Assembly: GCA_963659365.1 (NCBI GenBank)
Contig: CAVKTI010000005.1
Location: 10,007 to 74,006 of the forward strand
DNA: 64,000 nucleotides
Source: W0P28-013 sp963659365
GTDB taxonomy: Bacteria; Bacteroidota; Bacteroidia; Bacteroidales; Paludibacteraceae
Direction: 5' to 3'
Shown: piece by piece, positions 28,895-37,273 of the stretch
How the letters are laid out: each line of letters opens with the position of its first letter
Position numbering within the stretch: position 1 is the stretch's first letter
The notes under the pieces: generated by a model
The model's database searches: none
What the model was told of the DNA's origin: nothing
The model's input: the letters and a program-made list of their open reading frames with translations, nothing else
Translations under genes and position numbers: made by a program

Positions 28895-30844
28895 CTACTT
28901 TTGGTAGGCTGCTACAAGTTTTTCGATGGCTTGCAAGAACTCCTGTTGGTCGCCAGTGCGCGTTATGGAGTAACTGTAAATGTCTTGTGGGCTTTCGCTC
29001 TGGTAGTGCAGCACATTGGCGCGCCACTGCGACGCTATTTTGCGCTCGGTGCCACCCACAAATTTGAAGCGTATCCAGTCGGACTGCTCCTTGATTCCGC
29101 TGATGTTTTTGTAGAATACAGTCTCCTTGTCGTAGCCGTCGAGGTCGTTGGTGAGCGTGTTCCAGCGTTTTTCTACAAAGGTAACCTTGTCGCGCTGCGG
29201 AATGACGATGATGTAATAGATCACGCTCAACACTTGCCCGGGATCGACCATCAGATTATCGTCGTTGTCGATGCAACGGAAGAAGTTCAGCAGATAGATT
29301 TTGCCCGCCACATCGCGCTCGTCGATATTGAGGTCTTGTAGCGTTTTGGTAACTGGGTCGCCAATGCCGTCGAAGCCTTTTTTGCCCAAAAAGCGTGCGC
29401 AGAAATTGACATAATCGTTCACTGTCGGTCGGTTGTAGAACCTATCCAACGCCTCTTCGTAGGCTTGTCGGTTGGCTGCGTTCTGCCGCTTGGTGCGTTT
29501 TCGGCTATTGCTACATTTGGCAAAATATACGGTTTGGCAAATAAGGAACACAAGCAAAGGCGAAAGCATCAGCAAGAACCAGAATAGTGTCCCTTTGGAG
29601 CGTTCCACATACCTGATTTCGAATGGGCGTTGCACCGTTTCGTCGGGGCGTCCCCACACCAAATCGGAGCGTTTGCCCTCTGCGTCGATTGTTTTGTAGC
29701 CGTAAATCATAATCAAGTCGGTGGTCAGCACCAAACTGTCGTTTTGCTGCGCCTCTTGAATGGCTTGACGCTCTTTGCGGGTTTTGCCCACGCCGTGGTC
29801 GGCTATCTCGTAGGCGTTGAAAATGCGCCCCGAACAGCCTGCTATCCACGAAAATACAAAAGTGAGCACCAGCATCGTGATAAGCCCTTTCACCAACTTG
29901 CCGATAGGCCAGCGCGGCAACGACAACACTTCTGGCTCATCTGGTTCCCAGAGATTTTCGAAGAAGTTGCGGCGCTCCGCCACCGAAGCCAGTGCGGTTA
30001 TTTTGTCCTCTTTTTCGTGCAAACCGTAGTCGCGAGAACTTGGGAAATAGCAAACACATGCGTCCAGCCTGCCGTAGGGCGGTTTCGAGAATAGATTGTT
30101 GCAGTTGGAGCAACTGTAACTGCCGTCGTCGTTGCGCGACAGTGCGCCCTGTTTGCCGCAGGAGGGGCAAACATAGGCACGCATATTGTATTTTTTGCGA
30201 TAGAGTCCCGAATCGTCGATGGTGCTGCCGCCACGCAACTTGCTGAAAAAGAGTTGGTTTTTGGGGTCGGTTAGGCGCACATGCTCCTCAATCTCTTCCA
30301 ATTCGCCACCCTCGGGCGCAATGCTGCACGCCTCTTTGACCAGTTCGGCAGGCTGCTCTTTGCTTTGCAGACCGTTGCTCACAAATGCGCCTTGTGCCAC
30401 AAAGGCCATCAGCGCAAGGTACTTGCGTTTCCGCTGCATTTTGATGGCCGTTTCTATCCACTCTTCGATACGGCGCGCCTCGTCGTGTTCGATGTTTTTG
30501 GGCGAGCGACCAGCGATGAGCGACAGCGCATAGTAGTAGTACATGTCGGGCTCCATCGGCGACAAATCGACCGCCTGCTTGAAGTTGCGCTGCGCCAATT
30601 CGTAGTTTTGCAGACGCAGGTAGAACAAGCCCATTGCAAAGAGCGCATTTGTATCTTTCGGATTATCGTCGGATTTCTTTTTGAAGAAATTGATGTACTC
30701 CGACATGCGCGTGCCGTCGATGCGCAGTGGGTCCACTTCGGACTTGATAAAATTTTGACCGCCGCAGTAGGGGCATTTGTCCAGTTGGTCGAGGCCTATC
30801 GGACCGCCACAATTGGAACATTTCAGGGTTTCTAATTTTGCCAT
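28895..30844 (-). CDS. Zinc-ribbon/TPR membrane protein with C-terminal PH-like domain (YdjG-like)
   Basis: 649 aa, multi-domain. An N-terminal zinc ribbon has C9-C12/C24-C27. A TPR-like helical region follows (about 65-110, LFAMGLFYLRLQNYELAQRNFKQAVDLSP type). A second zinc ribbon has C226-C229/C245-C248. Two membrane helices lie at about 316-336 and 419-441 with a roughly 80-residue loop between them. The C-terminal 200 residues are soluble and end in a PH-like strand pattern. Bacillus YdjG has a similar ribbon-plus-membrane plan and works with YdjH and the SPFH protein YdjI in envelope stress. The similarity is in architecture; orthology is not shown. Its start is one base after the stop of the four-TM gene. 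Confidence 0.8.
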   Translation of the reverse strand: MAKLETLKCSNCGGPIGLDQLDKCPYCGGQNFIKSEVDPLRIDGTRMSEYINFFKKKSDDNPKDTNALFAMGLFYLRLQNYELAQRNFKQAVDLSPMEPDMYYYYALSLIAGRSPKNIEHDEARRIEEWIETAIKMQRKRKYLALMAFVAQGAFVSNGLQSKEQPAELVKEACSIAPEGGELEEIEEHVRLTDPKNQLFFSKLRGGSTIDDSGLYRKKYNMRAYVCPSCGKQGALSRNDDGSYSCSNCNNLFSKPPYGRLDACVCYFPSSRDYGLHEKEDKITALASVAERRNFFENLWEPDEPEVLSLPRWPIGKLVKGLITMLVLTFVFSWIAGCSGRIFNAYEIADHGVGKTRKERQAIQEAQQNDSLVLTTDLIMIYGYKTIDAEGKRSDLVWGRPDETVQRPFEIRYVERSKGTLFWFLLMLSPLLVFLICQTVYFAKCSNSRKRTKRQNAANRQAYEEALDRFYNRPTVNDYVNFCARFLGKKGFDGIGDPVTKTLQDLNIDERDVAGKIYLLNFFRCIDNDDNLMVDPGQVLSVIYYIIVIPQRDKVTFVEKRWNTLTNDLDGYDKETVFYKNISGIKEQSDWIRFKFVGGTERKIASQWRANVLHYQSESPQDIYSYSITRTGDQQEFLQAIEKLVAAYQK

Positions 30845-30845
30845 A

Positions 30846-31622
30846 TTAACTTCGTGCCATATTTTTCACTATACCAATCTCTTCGACGGCCTGCTGCACA
30901 AACCGCTTGACGCTCTTGTCCACTTCGATGAACTTGTCGCCCTCGGCGGCTTCGGCAGCGTTTTTCAGTTCGTTGCTTCGACGCAGAATTTCGTCCAATT
31001 TCTGCATAGCCATCGTGTTTCGCATCACATTGGGAGTGAGGAATTTCATTGCGTCAGCCAACTTATGAAAGTCGCGCCCATCGACCGAACTATCGCCCAC
31101 CATCTTGGTGGTGCAGATGTTTTGGTAACCCACCGCAATAAACTGCATATTGCCATACAAATCCTGCTGGCGGTTGCGCTCGTCTTGCTGCCTTTGGACC
31201 GAATTTTTGTGCGCCACATCAGCGTTGTAGAGCAGCGTGGCTATCAGTGCCACAACGGCCGTGGCAATAATCAGAATGGAAAAATAGGTTTTCGACAACA
31301 CCGAGTTGGCACTTGCTATGTCTTCCGAAACCAATGCGCCCGGCACGGCAAAAAGGTGAACGAGCAGCATTGTGCCGACGCTGAACAGGAAGAAAAGTAT
31401 GCCGTAGGTCCAAACCACAATGTAGAATGGTGTGGAAACATTGCGTGTTTTGGTGAATGCGAGCAGCAGTGGGAGTGCTATTTCCAGCGCAAGCGTCAGC
31501 CCGAAATTGAATTTGTAGAGAAACGACATTTCGGCGGGCTTCAGCAGCAGAAAAAGTCCTGTGGTGGCAGCAACCAGTATGCCCGCCACCAAAATGGCTG
31601 TATTATAACCTTTGTTTTTCAT
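30846..31622 (-). CDS. Hypothetical four-TM membrane protein
   Basis: 258 aa with membrane segments at about 8-28, 39-57, 66-92 and 112-132, then a cytoplasmic helical tail of about 120 residues rich in charged residues and probably coiled-coil. No named family recognised. The stop is one base before the start of the zinc-ribbon gene, so they are coupled. A half MITE separates it from the SPFH gene upstream. Position and topology suggest the role of a YdjH-like membrane partner, by inference only. Confidence 0.78.
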   Translation of the reverse strand: MKNKGYNTAILVAGILVAATTGLFLLLKPAEMSFLYKFNFGLTLALEIALPLLLAFTKTRNVSTPFYIVVWTYGILFFLFSVGTMLLVHLFAVPGALVSEDIASANSVLSKTYFSILIIATAVVALIATLLYNADVAHKNSVQRQQDERNRQQDLYGNMQFIAVGYQNICTTKMVGDSSVDGRDFHKLADAMKFLTPNVMRNTMAMQKLDEILRRSNELKNAAEAAEGDKFIEVDKSVKRFVQQAVEEIGIVKNMARS

Positions 31623-31630
31623 AATCTATA

Positions 31631-31728
31631 GGGGACTTTCATAAATTCCCCATTTTATAAAAAGTTTAACAAATAATGAATTTCTGAACACTTTTGTGCG
31701 CCTTTTTGTTTTCGGGCTGCATCTCTTT
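31631..31728 (+). mobile_element. MITE-like element, left half only (copy 2)
   Basis: GGGGACTTTCATAAATTCCCC and the following 80 bp match the left half of copies 1 and 3, including the (c)acttttgtgcgc and ctgcatctcttt blocks. Similarity stops just before the SPFH gene's stop codon (31733-31735), so the right half is lost. It sits between two genes of one apparent operon and may affect transcription between them. Confidence 0.75.
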
Positions 31729-31732
31729 GTCG

Positions 31733-32950
31733 TTACATTGCTGGTGGTGGCGGTGGTGGAACAGTACCAAACAGCGGTGTAAGTTCGGCGCAAGCACTGG
31801 CTTTTTCCCATTGTGCCATGCCCGGTTTCCAAACGAAGGTGTCGCGTGTGAGTTCGCCGCTCTGTACCTTTTGCGCCAGTGCGTTCATATCGAATGGACC
31901 TTGTTGCGCGTTGTTCACCAAAATGTGGAATGCAGCCGCTGTTGGTGGTGGTGGCGGAACGCTTCCAGCCTGTACGCCTGCGCCCATCACGCCAGCCATC
32001 TGCCCCATCTGCGAGCCAAATGCGCCGCCCATGCCGAAGCCCATGCCGAGCCCCATGCCTGCGCCCATCAGTTGCCCTGCGCCCTCGTTGCCAGCCGCCT
32101 CGCGCATAACATCGAACTGCTGCTCCTGTTGGTAGGTGTAGCCCTCGCGTGCACGCTTGCGAGCCAGTGCCATCGACTCGAAATCCATGGCCGAAGCACT
32201 GGTTTGCGCTTGCAGAATTTGCGCCACATTCGGGTCGTCTTTGTCGAAATTGATAGAGGCAACATCGAAGTTTGTTATGCGCAAACCGTAGGTAGCGAAC
32301 TCCTCGTTGATGGCGTTGCGCACAAAGTCGGACACCTCGTCCAAGTAGGCACTCAACTTGACGATGGTGATGTTGTTTTGTGTAACATAGCGGCTGATGC
32401 AACTCGACAATTTTCTGACAATCAGCGATTTGAACTGGTCGATAATGTCGTCGTTGGTAGTTAGGTGCAGTGTGCCAACCATCTGCACAAGAAAAGCCGC
32501 CGAGTCGGAAATTTGGATACCATATTCGCCAAACGAGCGCACGGGCACCGAAACTTGATAGAGCGGGTCGAGCAGATCGACGGGGCGCGGTGTGCCAAAT
32601 TTCAGGTTACGGCGCACTGTTTTGTTCACATACCACACTTCGGCAGTGAATGGTGTGCGGTCGCCAAACGGCAGATTGACCAATTTTTGCAAAATCGGTA
32701 TGTTGTTGGCCGACAGCGTGTGTGTGCCAGGGCCGAACACATCGGCCACTGCGCCGCCTTTGAAAAAGACGGCTTCTTGGCTTTCGTTCACTATCAGTTG
32801 TGCGCCTGTGGTCAAATTGTCGTACGGAAATTTCCATACCAATTCGTCGGCTTCGCCGTTGTATTTGATGACATCTATCAAGCCTTTGCGCTCAATTCCT
32901 TGACCGTCGTAGGTGATACCATCGGTGCGTTGTTTGTTGAATAGTCCCAT
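31733..32950 (-). CDS. SPFH-domain protein with C-terminal GYF_2-like domain (YdjI-like)
   Basis: 405 aa. The SPFH/band-7 region spans about residues 20-270 and includes ELVWKFPYDNLTTGAQLIV, GPGTHTL and VRKLSSCISRYV. A Gly/Met-rich linker (GMGLGMGFGMGGAFG) and a PPPPP spacer lead to a GYF_2/DUF4339-like domain (FHILVNNAQQGPFDMNALAQKV...FVWKPGMAQWEKAS), and the end is a proline run. This plan matches the 'virion core protein'/YdjI family, which is membrane-associated and linked to the Psp-like stress response in Bacillus. The start MGLFNKQ at 32950 is the family's usual N-terminus; a longer in-frame start is rejected. First gene of its unit, downstream of a strong terminator. Confidence 0.88.
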   Translation of the reverse strand: MGLFNKQRTDGITYDGQGIERKGLIDVIKYNGEADELVWKFPYDNLTTGAQLIVNESQEAVFFKGGAVADVFGPGTHTLSANNIPILQKLVNLPFGDRTPFTAEVWYVNKTVRRNLKFGTPRPVDLLDPLYQVSVPVRSFGEYGIQISDSAAFLVQMVGTLHLTTNDDIIDQFKSLIVRKLSSCISRYVTQNNITIVKLSAYLDEVSDFVRNAINEEFATYGLRITNFDVASINFDKDDPNVAQILQAQTSASAMDFESMALARKRAREGYTYQQEQQFDVMREAAGNEGAGQLMGAGMGLGMGFGMGGAFGSQMGQMAGVMGAGVQAGSVPPPPPTAAAFHILVNNAQQGPFDMNALAQKVQSGELTRDTFVWKPGMAQWEKASACAELTPLFGTVPPPPPPAM

Positions 32951-33034
32951 GAGTGTAGTTTGGTTAAGTTGTTTCTCTCTCTTTTTCCCGATTTTTAGCA
33001 GGAAAAAGTGTCTTGACTCTCGTAATTTTTGCAA

Positions 33035-33077
33035 AAAAAGTTGTTACGGCACAAAACTGTGGCCGTAGCAACTTTTT
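33035..33077 (-). terminator. Strong hairpin terminator ending the exported-protein operon
   Basis: Arms 33035-33050 and 33062-33077 pair over 16 bp (GTTGTTACGGC with GCCGTAGCAAC, one G-T pair) and are flanked by A5 and T5 runs, so it could work in both directions. It lies just past the stop of the lipoprotein gene (33092) and before the SPFH gene, separating the two minus-strand units. Confidence 0.85.
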
Positions 33078-33091
33078 GAAAACAGATTTGA

Positions 33092-33640
33092 TTATTCCAT
33101 TTTGTTCATCTCTTTCTCGAACTCTTGTTTGAAGCGTTCGTACTCGAAATCGATGCGGAGTTTGTCGTCGTTACGCACTTTGTTTGCCACTTTGGTCATC
33201 ACATCGGTGCCAGCCAGTTCTACCACAATATAGCAGCGGAATTTGCCGTCTTGTGTGCGTTGCGTTTCGTCGCAAATAACGATGGTGCCGTTCAACTCTT
33301 GGTTCACAACTTGGCGTGCGAGGTCTTGGTATTTGCCTTTCACCTCTTCGTCCATACCCATTTCGTACGACGAAGCATAGTTGTCGGTAACGCGTTTCAT
33401 CAGCACATTGATTTGTGTGGCCAATTCGGCGCGAGCAGCCACCAAAGCCTTGTCGCGAGCCACTTGCAAACTGGTGCTATAGCCTGTACCCAAAGCGCGC
33501 AGTTGGTCTTTGGTGCTTCTGTACTCTTTGCCCGAGCAAGGCACGGTTACAGCCACATCGCCTTTGTAGGCGGCCTGTTTTTTCGTACCGCAAGCCGCCA
33601 AAGCCATAGCGACTGCCAAACATAAAACTACTTTTTTCAT
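33092..33640 (-). CDS. LPP20-like lipoprotein
   Basis: 182 aa. A lipobox LAAC places the lipidated Cys at residue 17 after MKKVVLCLAVAMALAAC. The mature part has the LPP20/FlgO-type pattern: ARDKALVAARAELATQINV, a long helix, then ETQRTQDGKFRCYIVVEL. Such proteins sit at the outer membrane, and some belong to CsgG/Lpo-like assemblies. The start at 33640 puts the signal peptide at the N-terminus; an upstream ATG at 33667 is rejected. Last gene of a five-gene operon; the previous gene, with a related pattern, ends 42 bp upstream. Confidence 0.78.
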   Translation of the reverse strand: MKKVVLCLAVAMALAACGTKKQAAYKGDVAVTVPCSGKEYRSTKDQLRALGTGYSTSLQVARDKALVAARAELATQINVLMKRVTDNYASSYEMGMDEEVKGKYQDLARQVVNQELNGTIVICDETQRTQDGKFRCYIVVELAGTDVMTKVANKVRNDDKLRIDFEYERFKQEFEKEMNKME

Positions 33641-33682
33641 TTTTCCTTGATTTTTAGGGTTTAACATTGAAAAAATTTGATT

Positions 33683-34600
33683 CTACTTGATGAAAAATTT
33701 TTGGGATATTTTTTTTGAATCTACGGCAAACACAACTTCCAAATAGTTCTGTTCGTCGGGATAGCAAGCCGTGTCAAAGTCGAAATCGACCACGCACAAG
33801 CCATCTTGGGTGGCGTATGCCATCTGCGTGAGGCAGTTGGTTTTCAGCGAGGGCTTTTTGTTGGTAGTCAGTTGCTTACCGCCAAAAAACGGTGCAAACA
33901 CCACCTGTTCGCGCGACACCTCGATGGGGCGCAGCGTGATGTCGCCCAAAAGCGATGTGTAGCGGTCGAGTATCGCGCCGCAGGTTGCCACGCGGTGGTC
34001 GCCGTCCATCAGGCTCTTGCGAAACATACGCAGTTCCGACACACGCGCCGTCATCTCTTCTATCGAATTGTAGGCTGTGAAATCGTCGTCGGCAAAGGCC
34101 TGCACCTGCTCGTCCAACTTCCGCTCCTGCTCGTTGAAGGCATCGACAAGATACTCCAAATCGAACTTGCTGAACGGATATTTGATGTGGTAGCGATAAT
34201 AGACACGCTTCCCATCTTTGAGTTTTTCCCAATAGGAGTCGGCGATGTTCGACTTTGTTACACGCTGCAAAAACGGAATGTTTGCGCCTTTGGTTTCTAC
34301 TTTCGACATATAGAGCGACGCAATGTCCGAACTGTTGTTGCGCGTTTCGTCCACAAGCGTGTGCGAGGTGTTGGCTTTGACTTCGGCAGCGATGGAGAGC
34401 AAAATCTCTTTCTGCACCGCCATAAACGCCACATCTTTGGCGGTTTCCAAGTCGCCGCCTTCGCCCGAAACAATCAAAAAGCCCTGTTCTGTGCCGCCTA
34501 CCCATTTGGGCGCGCGACCAGCCTTATCAACAACCTTTTCGGCGGCAAAAACCGACAGGCACGCCGCACAAAAACATCCGATGAAAACGAACTTTTTCAT
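33683..34600 (-). CDS. Exported LPP20-like protein
   Basis: 305 aa with signal peptide (MKKFVFIGCFCAACLSVFA). The N-terminal mature region (PKWVGGTEQGFLIVSGEGGDLETAKDVAFMAVQKEILLSIAAEV) resembles LPP20-type domains, in which an Ala-rich helix follows a short 'A-G-G' strand. The C-terminal half is a beta-rich domain I do not recognise. The start at 34600 is 2 bases after the preceding stop (34603). Likely a periplasmic or outer-membrane partner of the lipoprotein that follows. Confidence 0.7.
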   Translation of the reverse strand: MKKFVFIGCFCAACLSVFAAEKVVDKAGRAPKWVGGTEQGFLIVSGEGGDLETAKDVAFMAVQKEILLSIAAEVKANTSHTLVDETRNNSSDIASLYMSKVETKGANIPFLQRVTKSNIADSYWEKLKDGKRVYYRYHIKYPFSKFDLEYLVDAFNEQERKLDEQVQAFADDDFTAYNSIEEMTARVSELRMFRKSLMDGDHRVATCGAILDRYTSLLGDITLRPIEVSREQVVFAPFFGGKQLTTNKKPSLKTNCLTQMAYATQDGLCVVDFDFDTACYPDEQNYLEVVFAVDSKKISQKFFIK

Positions 34601-34602
34601 AA

Positions 34603-35868
34603 TTACCACCAATTTACGCTATACGACCCTGACGAATCGGACGAGCCTTTCAAGATAGACAATACCGAGTCGGGATTACTTTTGACTACGCCAGCAGCGG
34701 CTTTTTTGGCCGCCTCGACCACCGACATTTCCGAAGCGGCTGGAGCGGCAGGCTCCTGAATGGCTATCGGTGCAGGTGTTACAGTCTCCGCTGCGGCAGC
34801 AGTGGGCTGTTCGGGTTGTGCGGCAGCGGGGGCGGGCTGTTGCTTGGCGGCGGCAGCCGCTGCCAAAGCCTGCTGATACTCTTCGGCCTCGCGGCGAAGC
34901 GTCTCTTTCATCTCGTGCTGCAACGCCTCTACCTTGCGATACGACGGCGCTTTCGGATTGATGGTTGCCAAAATGGCGTTTGCTTTTTTGGCCGAAGCAG
35001 CATCTTGGTTGGTCAGCCATGCGCTACGCGCTTGCCCAAGTTTGGCCAAGCAGTCGCGCTCGATGCGTGCCAAGAATACCTCGTTTTGCAGTTCGCGCAC
35101 TTGGTCGTACGATGGTGCTTTCGGGTCGATTTCGAGCAGAATGGCATTGACCTCTTCGGCGGTGGCATCGTCCTGATTGGCTTGCCAGAGGCTGCGCGCA
35201 CGGTTCAGTTTTATCTGGCAGTCGCGGTCTATCTTTTGCAAAAAGATAGTTTCCGTTTCGGCCATACACTTGTCGTAGCACTCTTTGCAAACATCGGGCA
35301 CTTGCAGCAGTTGCAGAATGGCAGCATCGTACTCGTCGCGTGCGGCGGTGGTTTGTGCCGATTTCAGAATAAAGTCGCACTGTGCATTGTAATACTCGAT
35401 GATTCGGTTTTTGCCCTTATCCAAGAATGGTTTGAAAATCGGGTCGTTCACCTTCACATTTTTCAGTGCTGCCAGATAGGCTTTTGCTTCGGTTTCGCCA
35501 ACGCCTTTCACGGTGAGCGAAGTGCTCGAAAAGAGCGTCCCATCGACACCGTCGCCCACATAGAAATCGATGTTCAGTGTGTAGGCGTGCATAGGCGGCG
35601 CGGTGGGTGTGATGTCCTTGGTAAGCACATTCACTGTGGCGGTTACGATAAAGCGCGATTTGAAATCGGCTCCAGCCATGCCATTTTTCACAGCCACTTG
35701 GCGCAGTTTGTTCAGTAGCACTGTCTGCGCAGCCTGTGGCATATCGGTTTCGGGCGAGATAAACGCCGTCAGGCAGATTCGTCCGAAGTCGTCTGCTTTG
35801 CCCTGCTTGTTTTGTGCAGTGGCCGACAGGCAGACGAGGCTCAACAATGCGATGGCTAACTTTTTCAT
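34603..35868 (-). CDS. Exported conserved hypothetical protein, Ala/Pro-rich C-terminus
   Basis: 421 aa with signal peptide (MKKLAIALLSLVCLSATAQ). The N-terminal domain (about 25-165) contains RFIVTATV and DITPTAPPMHAYTL, which I recognise from widespread unnamed Bacteroidota proteins. Then come helical repeats with paired Cys (VCKECYDKC) and two similar segments of about 60 residues each (RDCQIKLNRARSLWQANQ and RDCLAKLGQARSAWLTNQ). A low-complexity Ala/Pro/Gln stretch and a short tail ending NWW complete it. Its stop and the neighbours' starts nearly touch on both sides. Function unknown. Confidence 0.75.
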   Translation of the reverse strand: MKKLAIALLSLVCLSATAQNKQGKADDFGRICLTAFISPETDMPQAAQTVLLNKLRQVAVKNGMAGADFKSRFIVTATVNVLTKDITPTAPPMHAYTLNIDFYVGDGVDGTLFSSTSLTVKGVGETEAKAYLAALKNVKVNDPIFKPFLDKGKNRIIEYYNAQCDFILKSAQTTAARDEYDAAILQLLQVPDVCKECYDKCMAETETIFLQKIDRDCQIKLNRARSLWQANQDDATAEEVNAILLEIDPKAPSYDQVRELQNEVFLARIERDCLAKLGQARSAWLTNQDAASAKKANAILATINPKAPSYRKVEALQHEMKETLRREAEEYQQALAAAAAAKQQPAPAAAQPEQPTAAAAETVTPAPIAIQEPAAPAASEMSVVEAAKKAAAGVVKSNPDSVLSILKGSSDSSGSYSVNWW

Positions 35869-35869
35869 A

Positions 35870-37273
35870 CTATTTTCCTCCTATAACCAGTTGTGCTTGT
35901 CCCAAACCCTGCATCATCAGTTTTGCGTCGATGCCGTAGTTGTCGCGCAAGAGTTTTTGCAAATCGCGCGCCCAACTGCGTGCGTCCAAATCGCGTCCTT
36001 TCTCGTTTTTCAGCGGGATACGCACCTGTTCGAACAACATCATATTTTCGGTGGCATCGCTCAGGTTGAAACTGCCGTTCACGGTGTTTTCGGCCACCCA
36101 CTCTTCGATGATTTCGCTCAATTCGCGGCCATCGACTTCGTATTCCAATCCGTCCTCGAAATCGTCCCAAACCTTGACACGCAAAACCATTTCACGCCCA
36201 GTTTTTTCTAGATTGGTGAAATAGTCCATCAGTTGGTCGCAGAATGGGCGAATGTGTCCCTGAATGGCCTCTTCGACCAAAATGGGAATCTCCACAGTCG
36301 AGGAGTAGGTCGGATTGCCCGTGCCCGACGAGCCAGCCACCTGTTTGTCGGTGTAGGCGTCGAGTGCTTGCAGGTTGAAGGTGAGCGATTTTTGGCTACC
36401 GCCTTTCAACGAGTTGATGCTCCAAGTCAGTTGCAGCCAGATGTCGGCTTTGGCGGTCTTTTTCAGTTTGTCGATAGGCGATTCAGCCACCTCGGCACCC
36501 TGTTTGCTGGTGAGCATGGCATCTTCGGCCGACTGGTTTTTGAGCGTTTTCAACGACGACTCCAAGTTTTTCAGCGGAAATCCTTCGCGTGCCATCAGTT
36601 CGTTCATCTTGCTGATAGCCAGCAGCAGGTCGGGGTCGCTTGCCAACGCTTTTTCGTAGTCGGGTACATACTCGGTTTTGCCCAAATTGTCGTATTTGGT
36701 CATGTAGCCGTGTTGGTTGCACCACACATTGCTCGGCACCACCATGATGGTCGGTTTTTTGCCCGTAAGCACTGTGCCTAGCGATTTGATGATGCCATCG
36801 TCTTCCAAGCGTTTGCGCAGTTGGTCGGTTTGCACCACCACCACAATGCCGATTTTGTACTCTTTGCCCACCTTTATTACTTGGTCGGGCACGCCATTGC
36901 CTACAAACGACACATAGCGTTGAAACAGGCCGCTATCTTTGAAAAAATTGTCGAAATAGGCGGCATTTTGCGTTTCTACATTCGGGTCGTCGATGATTGG
37001 CGCGCGCCCTACAATGCCGTTTTGTCCAGGAAATCCCTTGAACATGATGCCGTGCACTGCATTTTTGGCGGCTTGTGCCGTTGCCAAATTTGGGTTACGC
37101 GCGTATGTCCACACGCGCACGATGGTGGTGCCCTGCGAAGCCTGCCCTACGGCAGCCTGCAACTCGTAGCGCCATTTGTAAGTGTCCTGCTCAACCTTGC
37201 GGCTTTGAGCAAAAAGCGTTGAGGCACACAATAGTGCGCCCAACGCGAGCATTAAACCTTTTTTTGTTTTCAT
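35870..37273 (-). CDS. Exported DUF6175-like protein
   Basis: 467 aa with signal peptide (MKTKKGLMLALGALLCASTLFA). The middle region (KKPTIMVVPSNVWCNQHG, then KMNELMAREGFPLKNLESSLK and KADIWLQLTW) has the order of features I associate with DUF6175: a 'PTIMVVP' strand, a helix with MNxxMxxxGF, and a DIWLxL strand. The fold may be related to the CsgG/FlgT N-terminal domains. The ATG overlaps the preceding stop as TAATG, so translation is coupled. Function unknown; probably periplasmic and part of an outer-membrane assembly with its four operon partners. Confidence 0.75.
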   Translation of the reverse strand: MKTKKGLMLALGALLCASTLFAQSRKVEQDTYKWRYELQAAVGQASQGTTIVRVWTYARNPNLATAQAAKNAVHGIMFKGFPGQNGIVGRAPIIDDPNVETQNAAYFDNFFKDSGLFQRYVSFVGNGVPDQVIKVGKEYKIGIVVVVQTDQLRKRLEDDGIIKSLGTVLTGKKPTIMVVPSNVWCNQHGYMTKYDNLGKTEYVPDYEKALASDPDLLLAISKMNELMAREGFPLKNLESSLKTLKNQSAEDAMLTSKQGAEVAESPIDKLKKTAKADIWLQLTWSINSLKGGSQKSLTFNLQALDAYTDKQVAGSSGTGNPTYSSTVEIPILVEEAIQGHIRPFCDQLMDYFTNLEKTGREMVLRVKVWDDFEDGLEYEVDGRELSEIIEEWVAENTVNGSFNLSDATENMMLFEQVRIPLKNEKGRDLDARSWARDLQKLLRDNYGIDAKLMMQGLGQAQLVIGGK

